From the NCBI GenBank assembly GCA_937894355.1, contig CALCRD010000247.1, forward strand, positions 1 through 17,819: a stretch of 17,819 bases of DNA. The letters are read 5' to 3'. This DNA is from an uncultured Bacillus sp. Lineage in GTDB: Bacteria; Bacillota; Bacilli; Bacillales; Cytobacillaceae. This document shows positions 7,336 through 14,434 of this stretch, piece after piece. Under the pieces are notes generated by a model. It saw only the letters and a program-made list of their open reading frames with translations, made no database searches and was not told the origin of the DNA. The translations under genes were made by a program, and so were the position numbers. The first letter of the stretch is position 1. Each line of letters opens with the position of its first letter.

Positions 7336-8121
7336 TTAATAAACTGTTTTTCTTGTATCATTCCATACAGGTGGTCGTTTTTCTAAAAAGGCTCTTATTC
7401 CTTCCTGAGCATCAGGGTGTTTGCTGTTTAAAGCAATAACTTCTGTAGCATAATTGAGTGCTTGGAAATCTTCCATATTAATTTGTTGGTAAAATTGTCG
7501 CTTGCCTACTTCAATAATATTCAAACTTTGCTTGGTTATACCTTTCGCTAACTTTTCAGTTTCTTCATCTAAAAGCTCCACAGGGACAACTTTATTAACT
7601 AAACCATGCTGCAATGCTTCCTCAGCAGACATAAAGTTCCCAGTAAATAATAATTCTACTGCCTTTTTCCTACCAATATTTCTACTTAAAAATACAGCTG
7701 GCGTGCTACAAAACAATCCACTATTAATACCTGGAGTGGCAAATTTCGCTTCATCACTTGAGATAGCCATATCACTAGCTGCAACTAATTGAGCTCCTGC
7801 AGCAACAGCCGCTTTTTGTACTTTGGAAATAACCAGCTGAGGGATGTCTCTCATTGTCCGCATCATAAGTTGACAGGCTTGAAATAACTTTAACACTTCA
7901 TTCTCCGATTTGGATTCAATCTCCCTTAGACTATGTCCGGCACAAAATACTTTGTCCGACCCTTGGATTACAACTACCTTTACCTCTCTTTTTGCACCTA
8001 TGTCTTTTAACAGCTCGTCTAATTCTTGAATTAATTTCAACGTTAAAGTGTTAAATTCCATCGGATTTTCTAAAGTAATATAAGCGATATCCTCTGTTTG
8101 TCTAAAAGATAAAAATTCCAT
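7336..8121 (-). CDS. Enoyl-CoA hydratase/isomerase-family protein (ECHDC3-like)
   Basis: A 261-residue crotonase-fold protein. The two oxyanion-hole segments are clear: FCAGHSLREI (Ala61) and AVAAGAQLVAASDMAI (Gly109). The two catalytic glutamates of classical enoyl-CoA hydratase are absent: Gln111 stands where Glu144 of the rat enzyme would be, and Gly131 (FATPGINSGLFCSTP) replaces Glu164. That pattern, with GLFCSTP and the SRNIGRKKA segment, resembles the ECHDC3 branch, whose activity is poorly defined. It should bind an acyl-CoA, but simple hydration is doubtful. The ATG at 8121 follows AGGAG by 7 bases; a 22-residue upstream extension from a TTG has no ribosome site, and that TTG may belong to a -35 box (TTGACT, 8182-8187). 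No fatty-acid genes are adjacent. Confidence 0.85.
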   Translation of the reverse strand: MEFLSFRQTEDIAYITLENPMEFNTLTLKLIQELDELLKDIGAKREVKVVVIQGSDKVFCAGHSLREIESKSENEVLKLFQACQLMMRTMRDIPQLVISKVQKAAVAAGAQLVAASDMAISSDEAKFATPGINSGLFCSTPAVFLSRNIGRKKAVELLFTGNFMSAEEALQHGLVNKVVPVELLDEETEKLAKGITKQSLNIIEVGKRQFYQQINMEDFQALNYATEVIALNSKHPDAQEGIRAFLEKRPPVWNDTRKTVY

Positions 8122-8250
8122 ATCCCCACTCCTCAACCATTTTTTGTCACATAAATATAGTTTGAATGTTCTGTTAATTCTAGTCAAGTGTTAAGTTTGA
8201 TTATTTAGAGTATTTTCGGATTATTTCGTAGAAAGGATAATATAGTTAAT

Positions 8251-8320
8251 CCCCAATTAGTCTCAATGGCAGAGTCATTCAGTAATTCTCTGCCTTGCTC
8301 TTATTAAAAACTAATTGGAG
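8251..8320. repeat. Two-tier inverted repeat overlapping the RCC1 stop codon
   Basis: Outer arms CCCCAATTAGT (8251-8261) and ACTAATTGGAG (8310-8320) form an 11-bp stem, with one G-U when read on the minus strand. Inside lies a separate 7-bp stem, GGCAGAG (8268-8274) with CTCTGCC (8288-8294). The RCC1 stop codon is within the outer arm. No U-run follows, so it is not a standard terminator, but it may protect the 3' end of the transcript or act as a roadblock. Confidence 0.6.
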
Positions 8321-9207
8321 GGCGGTTGGATACCGTGCCAGCCGCTTACATCACATTGGCCGTATTCATTATCACCCACGGCTACCATCGTTCCGTCTGA
8401 TTTAAGACCGATTGTATGGGCACAACCTGCCGCAATCGCTACAATATCGCACCAATCACTTACATTACATTGGCCATATTCATTCCAACCCACTGCCACA
8501 ACTGAACCGTCAATTTTAAGTCCAATCGTATGATTGCTACCCACCGCTATCGCCACAATCCCGCACCAGCTGCTTACATCGCATTGGTTATGTTTGTTCA
8601 AACCCACAGCAACCACCGTACCGTCTGATTTTAGACCGATTGTATGAAGATAACCCGCCGCGACCGCCTCAATATCGCACCAATCACTTACATTGCATTG
8701 GCCATACCGATTATTACCCACTGCCGTCACCGTGCCATCTGATTTTAGACCGATTGTATGCCAGTCACCCGCCGTGACCGCCTCAATTTCCTGCCAGCCA
8801 CTTACATTGCATTCACCTTCATTATTTCGGCCCACTGCTACCACTGTGCCATCCGATTTAATCCCAATGGAACGTCGCCACCCCGTCGCTATCGCTACAA
8901 TATCGCGCCAATCGGTTACCTCGCATTGGTTATGCTTATTCCAACCCACAGCTACCACGGTCCTATCAGATTTAAGTCCGATTGTATGAGCATTACCCGT
9001 GTTCGTCGCCATATGAACATTACCTGCCGCGACCGCCACAATATCGCGCCAGCCACTTACATCACCTTGACCACATTTATTATCACCCACAGCCACCACG
9101 GTTCCGTCAGATTTAATCCCAACGGTATGACGATGCCCCGCCGCTATCGTGTCTTTAGGCCACCGTTTCAACTTTAACAACCCTTCTTTCGCTGAGATGT
9201 ACTCCAT
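8311..9207 (-). CDS. RCC1-repeat (seven-bladed propeller) protein
   Basis: A 298-residue protein made almost entirely of seven repeats of 38 residues from about residue 21 to the end. The unit is roughly (D/E)IVAIAAG-xx-HTIGLKSDGTVVAVG followed by xNxxGQCxVSxW. Seven units match the closed propeller of the RCC1/RLD fold. The second blade carries about nine extra residues (HMATNTGNA), a partial duplication of the AGNxH turn. There is no signal peptide or membrane segment, so it should be cytoplasmic. The repeats are also alike as DNA (114-bp period), indicating recent expansion or homogenisation. Local GC is about half, against under 40% in neighbours. The ATG follows GGAGG by 6 bases. RCC1 folds are usually protein-binding platforms; no partner is evident, and exchange-factor activity should not be assumed. 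Confidence 0.9.
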   Translation of the reverse strand: MEYISAKEGLLKLKRWPKDTIAAGHRHTVGIKSDGTVVAVGDNKCGQGDVSGWRDIVAVAAGNVHMATNTGNAHTIGLKSDRTVVAVGWNKHNQCEVTDWRDIVAIATGWRRSIGIKSDGTVVAVGRNNEGECNVSGWQEIEAVTAGDWHTIGLKSDGTVTAVGNNRYGQCNVSDWCDIEAVAAGYLHTIGLKSDGTVVAVGLNKHNQCDVSSWCGIVAIAVGSNHTIGLKIDGSVVAVGWNEYGQCNVSDWCDIVAIAAGCAHTIGLKSDGTMVAVGDNEYGQCDVSGWHGIQPPSN

Positions 9208-9294
9208 GTTTTACCTCCAGATATTAAATGTCTATAAAACTGTTTCGGACTCATCCTTTTCAGTTATTTTACCATTAAAAAAACAAACTCCGTT

Positions 9295-9323
9295 TTGCAG
9301 AAATACTGGCTTATGTTTAAAAT
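9295..9323 (+). promoter_or_regulatory. SigA-type promoter for the 98-residue protein gene
   Basis: TTGCAG (9295-9300), a 17-bp spacer, then TAAAAT (9318-9323). The transcript would start near 9330, about 58 bases before the ATG. Confidence 0.6.
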
Positions 9324-9387
9324 AGATGTTGATGGATTATTAAGTTATACCAAATGAAATATATGGTTGGTGAAAGGGAAGAAATTC

Positions 9388-9684
9388 ATGATAAGAAAAA
9401 CTGATGTGATCGAAAGGTTAAACTCGTTAATTGGACAGGAGTTAACAAGCCAAAATTTACATGAGGCGATATTCAGTGAAGAAAAACATAAAAAGATACT
9501 GCGCCGCTATCATGCTGGAACTTACACATATGTACAATACAAAATTCATATAGGTAGTGACGCACCACCTTATGTCGACATTAACATACCAGGGAACCCC
9601 AACACATTTAAAGTAGGACTTGAAGAAAAAGATGGACAAATGATCATCAAATCCGAAGCAAGAATCAATTATTCCTATTTATGA
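9388..9684 (+). CDS. Hypothetical 98-residue protein
   Basis: I do not recognise this protein. It is soluble, with no signal peptide or membrane segment. The N-terminal half is helical and charged (DVIERLNSLIGQEL, then HEAIFSEEKHKKILRRYH). The C-terminal half looks like beta strands (YVQYKIHI, PYVDINIPG, NTFKVGLEE, QMIIKSEARINYSYL). The ATG at 9388 is preferred because AGGGAAG lies just upstream; a TTG at 9367 would add seven residues of no clear value. It has its own predicted promoter and a long 3' hairpin, so it is probably monocistronic. It is divergent from the RCC1 gene and convergent with the broken XRE gene. Confidence 0.7.
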   Translation: MIRKTDVIERLNSLIGQELTSQNLHEAIFSEEKHKKILRRYHAGTYTYVQYKIHIGSDAPPYVDINIPGNPNTFKVGLEEKDGQMIIKSEARINYSYL

Positions 9685-9702
9685 TAAGTTATAATTTTCT
9701 AA

Positions 9703-9741
9703 AATAACCCTAATAATCATTTTTTGGTTATTAGGGTTATT
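9703..9741. terminator. Hairpin between convergent genes, possibly bidirectional
   Basis: A perfect 14-bp stem, AATAACCCTAATAA (9703-9716) with TTATTAGGGTTATT (9728-9741), around an 11-base loop. It lies 19 bases after the 98-residue gene and downstream of the convergent XRE pseudogene. On the minus strand it is followed by TTAG after a TTATT end; U-richness is moderate on either side. Confidence 0.7.
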
Positions 9742-9823
9742 ATCTAAAAATACTAAGCAAGTTTGGAAAAACAAAAAGACATCTCTTAAATCTTATTTTT
9801 TGCAAATAGAGTTTTTAAACACA

Positions 9824-10367
9824 TTAGATTGTGTAAGTAGTTTTTTTGTAAAGATTATCATCGATAATGCATTTCTTGCCATCAAATTTAAAGTTTAATT
9901 CTCTTCCCTCAATATATGTTTTAGTAACTCGCACTAATAGCTGCTTGTTATTCATTTCAACTAGGTAGTAAGAAGACATATCATTAAATGAATCAGCGAC
10001 TTGTAAAACACCTGGTTGGATAATAAAATCAACTATTTCTTGGGCTAAATTCAGCTTTTTTCTTCTTATTAAAGGATAAATTATGTTTGCATTTGGATAT
10101 TTTTCCTTCACCACTGCATTATACTTTGAACGACATTTACCACTTTTTTGATAAGTTTCTATTTCAATTTCTTCTTTAATCACTACTGTAGAGATGTCTT
10201 CCTGATTATAGATTAGCAAGGCACTGTAAATTATTAATATCAGGAATTTCTCTGTCATTTTCCCATTTTGTAATAGCCTGCCTAGACACACATAATTTAT
10301 CTGCTAACTGTTCCTGCGATAATCCTGCTCTCTTCCGAAATTCCTTAATTTTTTCCCCTAATGTCAA
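9824..10367 (-). pseudogene. XRE-family regulator interrupted after its DNA-binding domain
   Basis: From a TTG at 10367, preceded by GGGAGG, a frame encodes a textbook Cro/C1 helix-turn-helix: LGEKIKEFRKRAGLSQEQLA, then VSRQAITKWENDREIPDINN. It stops at a TAA (10206-10208) after only 53 codons, at LANL. The next frame opens at the same spot with YNQEDISTVVIKEEI and continues as a well-formed domain to TAA at 9824, including RRKKLNLAQEIVDFIIQPG, MSSYYLVEMNNKQLLVRV and NFKFDGKKCIIDD. In relatives these halves form one protein, joined by a short FNVSIDYLL-type linker. That linker is missing, so an out-of-frame deletion of a few tens of bases is likely. The overlapping ATG/M start in the second frame is not a natural start. 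A two-gene rearrangement is possible but less likely. Confidence 0.8.
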
Positions 10368-10399
10368 ATCAATTCCTCCCTACGTATTTCGATAGGAAA

Positions 10400-10428
10400 T
10401 TTATATCATTTAATTTCTTAAAAGCCAA
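10400..10428 (-). promoter_or_regulatory. SigA promoter with extended -10 for the XRE gene
   Basis: The minus strand carries TTGGCT (10423-10428), a 17-bp spacer and TATAAA (10400-10405), with TGA directly before the -10 to give the extended TGn element. The start point would be about 25 bases before the TTG start codon. The promoter appears intact although the gene is broken. Confidence 0.65.
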
Positions 10429-10534
10429 GAAATACTAGTTTACATCCACGCTACTTTCCGTAGCATTATTAAAAAAGGTTGATTTTGCAAGGTTTGTGAC
10501 CTTTGAACATGTATCATTACTGTATATCTATCTC

Positions 10535-10561
10535 TATTAGACAATCATACATATTAGACAA
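10535..10561. repeat. Direct repeat TATTAGACAA upstream of the ArsB-like gene
   Basis: TATTAGACAA occurs at 10535-10544 and again at 10552-10561, a 17-bp period, about 110-135 bp upstream of the transporter start. It could be a paired regulator site. Otherwise the 240 bp from 10429 to 10670 show only a small GGGTC-AATA-GACCC hairpin at 10627-10640 and no convincing promoter. Confidence 0.4.
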
Positions 10562-10670
10562 ATTCGGTCAAATATCTAGTCCCCTTTTATTGTAAACGAA
10601 TATAAATATAAGCAAACGGACATGTAGGGTCAATAGACCCCATCCCAAAACAAAAGAAAGGAGAAGGAAA

Positions 10671-12032
10671 ATGACATTTCAGATAGGAATCACTATCTCT
10701 GTATTCCTAGCCACTATGTTTATCATCTTTTGGAGACCGAGGGGTATAAATGAAGCCTATCCGGCAGCAGTCGGAGCAGCACTCATTTTACTCCTAGGAA
10801 TTGTTTCCAAAGCAAACATATTGGATATTATTGACAAGATTGGCGGGGCATCCATCACCATCATGGCAACCATCGTCATGGCCGTCATCTTAGAAAGCTT
10901 TGGCTTTTTCCACTGGTCAGCGGCTAGACTTGCAAATTTAGCTAAAGGTTCCGGATACCGATTGTATTGGTATATCCAACTGCTTTGCTTTTTAATGACA
11001 CTTTTATTTAACAATGATGGTAGCATCTTGATTACAACACCAATCCTAATTTTACTTCTAAAAAATCTTCGCCTCAAACACCATCAGCAAATACCATATT
11101 TATTAAGCGGCGCCTTGATTGCCACAGCCTCCAGTGCTCCAATAGGGGTTAGCAACATAGTTAATTTAATCGCTCTGGAAATAATCGACATGTCGCTCTA
11201 TCTTCACACGGCAATGATGTTTGTACCCGGAACTTTAGGATTGTTGTTTATGTCCTCGCTCATGTTTTTAGTAGTTAAAAAGAAGCTTCCGAGGCAATTG
11301 CCAGATTCCTCCTATGATATCGAGGAAAGCTTTTTCACAAAACAATTCCATCCTTTAAAAGCTGGAAGAGATACTTTTGAAACAAAGAAAAAACGAACAA
11401 AATTCATGCTAAAAGTTCTACTATTTGTCTTCTTGATGCGCTGTCTCCTATTTGTAGCCTCCTATCTTTCCATCCCTATTTCAATAGTGGCAGTACTTGG
11501 GTCTCTGGGATTATTAATTTGGCGTTGGTATCATCTTCGCACAGGTCCACTCGATATTCTAAAAAAGACGCCGTGGTACATTTTAGTATTTGCATTCTCA
11601 ATGTACGTAATCATTTATGGACTAAACAATATCGGACTTACAGCACTGCTTGTAAAGTACTGTGAACCTATTGTCAACCAAGGGTTATTGTATGCAAGCT
11701 TTGTCATGGGAGGGCTCGTTTCAATTCTATCCAACCTTTTTAACAACCACCCAGCTTTAATGATTGGAACCATTACTTTAACTGAAATGGGACTTGACCC
11801 CATAACATTAAAAACTATCTATCTCGCGAACATCATCGGAAGCGATTTCGGTTCCTTAATATTACCGATTGGTACACTAGCATCTCTCATTTGGATGTAT
11901 ATCCTTAAACAAAATAAAATCCGTATCAAATGGAAGGATTACCTAAGTGTTTCATTACTCGTCATTCCACTAAGCACAGTCGTCACATTGTTTCTACTGT
12001 TTTATTGGGTACAATTGGTATTCGCAAAATGA
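10671..12032 (+). CDS. ywrK: ArsB/NhaD-superfamily ion transporter (YwrK-like)
   Basis: A 453-residue integral membrane protein with roughly eleven or twelve hydrophobic segments in two similar halves separated by a charged cytoplasmic loop (about residues 203-245). Each half carries a matching re-entrant motif: LLFNNDGSILITTPI (about 111-125) and LFNNHPALMI (about 356-365). This internal repeat is characteristic of the ArsB branch of the ion-transporter superfamily, which exports arsenite/antimonite or exchanges anions. No ArsR or ArsC gene is nearby, so arsenic resistance is unproven. The ATG follows AAGGAGAAGG. A YwrJ-like gene follows after 26 bases, the same pairing I recall for ywrK-ywrJ in B. 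subtilis; the symbol rests on that resemblance. Confidence 0.8.
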   Translation: MTFQIGITISVFLATMFIIFWRPRGINEAYPAAVGAALILLLGIVSKANILDIIDKIGGASITIMATIVMAVILESFGFFHWSAARLANLAKGSGYRLYWYIQLLCFLMTLLFNNDGSILITTPILILLLKNLRLKHHQQIPYLLSGALIATASSAPIGVSNIVNLIALEIIDMSLYLHTAMMFVPGTLGLLFMSSLMFLVVKKKLPRQLPDSSYDIEESFFTKQFHPLKAGRDTFETKKKRTKFMLKVLLFVFLMRCLLFVASYLSIPISIVAVLGSLGLLIWRWYHLRTGPLDILKKTPWYILVFAFSMYVIIYGLNNIGLTALLVKYCEPIVNQGLLYASFVMGGLVSILSNLFNNHPALMIGTITLTEMGLDPITLKTIYLANIIGSDFGSLILPIGTLASLIWMYILKQNKIRIKWKDYLSVSLLVIPLSTVVTLFLLFYWVQLVFAK

Positions 12033-12058
12033 TCGACCTATTTTAAGGAGGAAGGAAT

Positions 12059-12724
12059 ATGAGTGAATTAATGAAGTTAATAGGCAAGCAAATTTTTGTA
12101 AAAATTGCAGGAAATAAGTTATTTACCGGGATTTTGATCGACGTTGGAAAGGACATTCTTGTCTTATTTGATGGGGAAAAATATCTTTATCATCCATTAA
12201 TGAACATCCATCGAATTGGACTAATGACAAATGACAACGATCAAGTTAATCAACCTGACGAAACATCCTTTGCGATCAAACTGGATGAATTAACGCTAAT
12301 GGAGGTACTAAACAATGCGAAGGGTGTTTGTACAGAGATATATGTAACTGGCAAACTTCCGTTTCAAGGATATATTATGAGTATCCAACAAGATTACTTT
12401 ACCTTTTACTCACCTGTTTTTAAAATGATGTCTATTTCACTTAATCATTTAAAATGGCTGGCACCCTACCCTAATAATATCCTACCATTTACCATGAGCA
12501 ACCTTAATCCACCAGTAATTTCTGCAAATGGCACATTAGAAAATACCTTTGAAGAACAACTAAATAAGCTGGTTGGCAATCTGGTTATTTTTGATGGAGG
12601 AAATGATTCAATAAAAATAGGATTGTTGAAACAAGTAAAGAATAAAATCGTGGGACTAACGATTGCAAATGGTGAAACATTGTTTCTTAACCTAAATCAT
12701 CTAAAATCGGTACATTTGCCCTAA
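12059..12724 (+). CDS. ywrJ: DUF2642/YwrJ-like protein with three small beta domains
   Basis: A 221-residue soluble protein with no signal sequence. It reads as three diverged copies of one small beta-barrel-like unit of about 55-60 residues: 1-55 (LIGKQIFVKIAGNKLFTGIL ... YLYHPLMNIHRI), about 76-135 (FQGYIMSIQQDYFTFYSP ... ISLNHLKWL) and about 160-221 (LVGNLVIFDGG ... LFLNLNHLKSVHLP). Each ends in an N/L-x-H-type motif. The first unit resembles the DUF2642 domain found in Bacillus spore-associated proteins such as CotB and YwrJ. A spore-coat role is a reasonable but untested inference. Its AAGGAGG site and 26-base gap place it in one operon with the transporter. Confidence 0.7.
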   Translation: MSELMKLIGKQIFVKIAGNKLFTGILIDVGKDILVLFDGEKYLYHPLMNIHRIGLMTNDNDQVNQPDETSFAIKLDELTLMEVLNNAKGVCTEIYVTGKLPFQGYIMSIQQDYFTFYSPVFKMMSISLNHLKWLAPYPNNILPFTMSNLNPPVISANGTLENTFEEQLNKLVGNLVIFDGGNDSIKIGLLKQVKNKIVGLTIANGETLFLNLNHLKSVHLP

Positions 12725-12755
12725 ATATTGCAGCTTTCTGTATAGGAGGATGGCT

Positions 12756-12818
12756 ATGAAAACCAAAATCAAAAAAGAGGCAAATCTGATTGCCCCCAAA
12801 ATTGTGCTTGTTATATAA
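12756..12818 (+). CDS. 20-codon mini-ORF behind a strong ribosome site
   Basis: TAGGAGGATGGCT precedes an ATG that opens only 20 codons (start MKTKIKKEAN, rich in lysine, then hydrophobic) before TAA. It lies 31 bases after the YwrJ-like gene. The perfect AGGAGG spacing suggests a real start, either of a very small protein or of a third operon gene that has been truncated. Nothing protein-like continues in any frame after the stop. Confidence 0.35.
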   Translation: MKTKIKKEANLIAPKIVLVI

Positions 12819-12924
12819 AAATATAATAAACACACAAAGATATTTCTTTACCCAATATAATTATATGCAGTGACACTTAAATTTAATCTAGGCTAACACC
12901 CATAAAGTAGTTCACAAATGGGTT

Positions 12925-12976
12925 TTCCATAATAAAGAGCCTAATCCATCAAAGGATTAGGCTCTTTATTATGGAA
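12925..12976 (+). terminator. Very long perfect hairpin, terminator of the transporter operon
   Basis: A 23-bp perfect stem (12925-12947 with 12954-12976) around a 6-base loop ATCAAA. The core is AAAGAGCCTAATCC/GGATTAGGCTCTTT, and the 3' arm contains TTTATT. It lies about 200 bases after the YwrJ-like gene. A related core recurs at 16638-16670. The rest of 12819-13073 shows nothing recognisable. Confidence 0.7.
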
Positions 12977-13073
12977 CCAATCATATTTTACAACAATCTC
13001 TACCCTTTACTGATAACTTATTCATTTCAAAACTAATTACGATGAATCGCCCTCACATATTTCGATTCATTTT

Positions 13074-13333
13074 CTTCATTTTATAATCCTTAATCAAACT
13101 GCGAGCAGACAGAAAAACAATATATAAAGGAATCATGACTAACAAGATGGCAAAAAAATCACGTCCTGCCGAATATGTTCATCCTTTGCTAGATGCTGAT
13201 CTCCAGATAACCTGTATATGTACAAAAATACATCTTTAAAATAAATATTATATATATCCTTTAGCTGTGCTACTATTCCACCTCCTTACATATAAGACGC
13301 AATTGTTTCGATTATCTTTCAAATTTTTCAATA
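13074..13333 (-). pseudogene. Internally deleted remnant of a sigma/anti-sigma operon copy
   Basis: Two blocks match the intact operon at 14435-15870. Positions 13074-13180 match the 3' end of the anti-sigma gene, including a long near-identical run around AAAGGAATCATGACTAACAA. Positions 13181-13333 match the first roughly 30 codons of the sigma gene plus its upstream region. Everything between, about 1.2 kb, is missing, with the junction at about 13180/13181. The sigma start codon GTG has become GTA, and the fused frame runs out of phase into the anti-sigma sequence and stops at TAG. The remnant is therefore dead as a gene, though the upstream sequence retains promoter-like and ribosome-site motifs. 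Confidence 0.85.
13296..13321 (-). promoter_or_regulatory. ECF-type promoter relic in the dead operon copy
   Basis: The minus strand reads TGAAAG, a 16-bp spacer, then CGTC. It occupies the same position as the motif before the intact sigma gene and is followed by AAGGAGG. It may still be read by the sigma factor but leads into a dead gene. Confidence 0.45.
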
Positions 13334-13364
13334 AAATCCCAAAGCCGAAAAGACTTTGGGATTT
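13334..13364 (-). terminator. Terminator of the orphan ATPase gene
   Basis: An 11-bp perfect stem on the minus strand, AAATCCCAAAG with CTTTGGGATTT, around a 9-base loop, followed by TATTG. It lies 20 bases after the ATPase stop codon. The same hairpin, diverged, precedes the intact sigma gene at 15883-15911. Confidence 0.8.
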
Positions 13365-13383
13365 CCCGCTATTCTGAACAACC

Positions 13384-14238
13384 TCAAAACTCGTTTCCAT
13401 GTTTTTTGAAAAACTCATAATATGTGCGTACATTTTCCAATTCTGTCCAATGTTTCACAGCAACAGGGTTTTTATCAAGATCATATATTTTTGCCCCACG
13501 CATGGAAAGCAGAAAGGGCGAATGAGTTGATATAATGAACTGACAGCCAAAAAACCGGGCAGAGTCCTCAATAAATTGCATTAATTCCATCTGACGGTTT
13601 GGAGAAAGACTGTTTTCCGGCTCATCCAAAATATATAGTCCGTTTTCGCCAATTTTTTCAGTGAAATATTGAAATGCACTTTCCCCATTCGAAAATTCTC
13701 GCACATTATCCATCAATTCACTTCTCACAAAACGTGACTGCGTTTTACTTCTAGCATGATTTACCTTTTTAAGCTGCTCATAATCGTCAATTGATTTCAT
13801 CTGAAAATGAGAATACTTAGCATCTAAATATTCATCAAATAGTTTTTCCCGCTTTTGGTCAATTCCCTCATTAAGATTCCTAATATTTAACATAAAATCA
13901 AATACATCATCACTAGTAATAATTCTACTATTTTCGGGGATATCAACATCGAGGTCCATTTCACACATATTTACATAATCGGGAAAGAAATTCGATTTAT
14001 TAAAGATGGAATCACGTTGGATTCCCGTTTTTTCTGCTATCACATTTAATGCCGTTGTTTTACCTGAACCGTTTCCGCCATATAAAATCGTAACTGGCTC
14101 AAAAGAGATTTTTTCCATACCTTTTTTTGATAATATCTTAAATGGATAAAACGAGTCATAGCACGTTCTTTTTACCTCTATGATAAAATCAAATTCCATG
14201 TCCTCGTTTGGGAATGTAAAATCCTTTAAATACACCAT
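13384..14238 (-). CDS. Orphan AAA/ABC-type ATPase (RecF/OLD-like, AAA_21/AAA_15)
   Basis: A 284-residue soluble ATPase of the SMC/ABC-like class. Numbered from the chosen start it has Walker A YGGNGSGKTTAL (about 53-64), a degenerate signature EFSNGESAF (about 181-189), Walker B GLYILDEPENSLSP (about 200-213) and an H-loop ISTHSPFLL (about 236-244). The order and short spacer fit predicted ATPases that use the OLD/RecF-type arrangement, without the TOPRIM nuclease domain of true OLD proteins. No nuclease or partner gene adjoins it. ATG 14238 is chosen because GGAG lies 6 bases upstream; an ATG at 14250 has no ribosome site. A TATAAT at 14317-14312 may be its -10, with a weak -35. It lies between the intact and dead sigma-operon copies. 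Confidence 0.85.
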   Translation of the reverse strand: MVYLKDFTFPNEDMEFDFIIEVKRTCYDSFYPFKILSKKGMEKISFEPVTILYGGNGSGKTTALNVIAEKTGIQRDSIFNKSNFFPDYVNMCEMDLDVDIPENSRIITSDDVFDFMLNIRNLNEGIDQKREKLFDEYLDAKYSHFQMKSIDDYEQLKKVNHARSKTQSRFVRSELMDNVREFSNGESAFQYFTEKIGENGLYILDEPENSLSPNRQMELMQFIEDSARFFGCQFIISTHSPFLLSMRGAKIYDLDKNPVAVKHWTELENVRTYYEFFKKHGNEF

Positions 14239-14434
14239 CACTTTCTCCATTTCATATTTTTATAAGGCTCTTTTCTCAAACGAAAACAGCCTTTTATAAA
14301 AAAATACTGTAATTATACTTTGTTTCCTCTAATAGTAATTGATACAAGGATTATATCATTAAGTTTAGGAACACTGTGACCGCCCAAAATAGTCAGAAAA
14401 TCAGAAAAGTCATTGGGAAATCCTGAAATAATCT

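Noticed and set aside
8758..9177. Long plus-strand ORFs opposite the RCC1 gene
   Set aside because: Antisense shadows created by the higher-GC 114-bp repeats; no ribosome sites.
10757..11077. A 106-codon minus-strand ORF inside the ArsB-like gene
   Set aside because: Shadow of a well-supported membrane protein gene, without its own ribosome site.
13248..13433. A 61-codon minus-strand ORF overlapping the ATPase 3' end
   Set aside because: It is an out-of-frame shadow across the ATPase end, the terminator and the sigma remnant.
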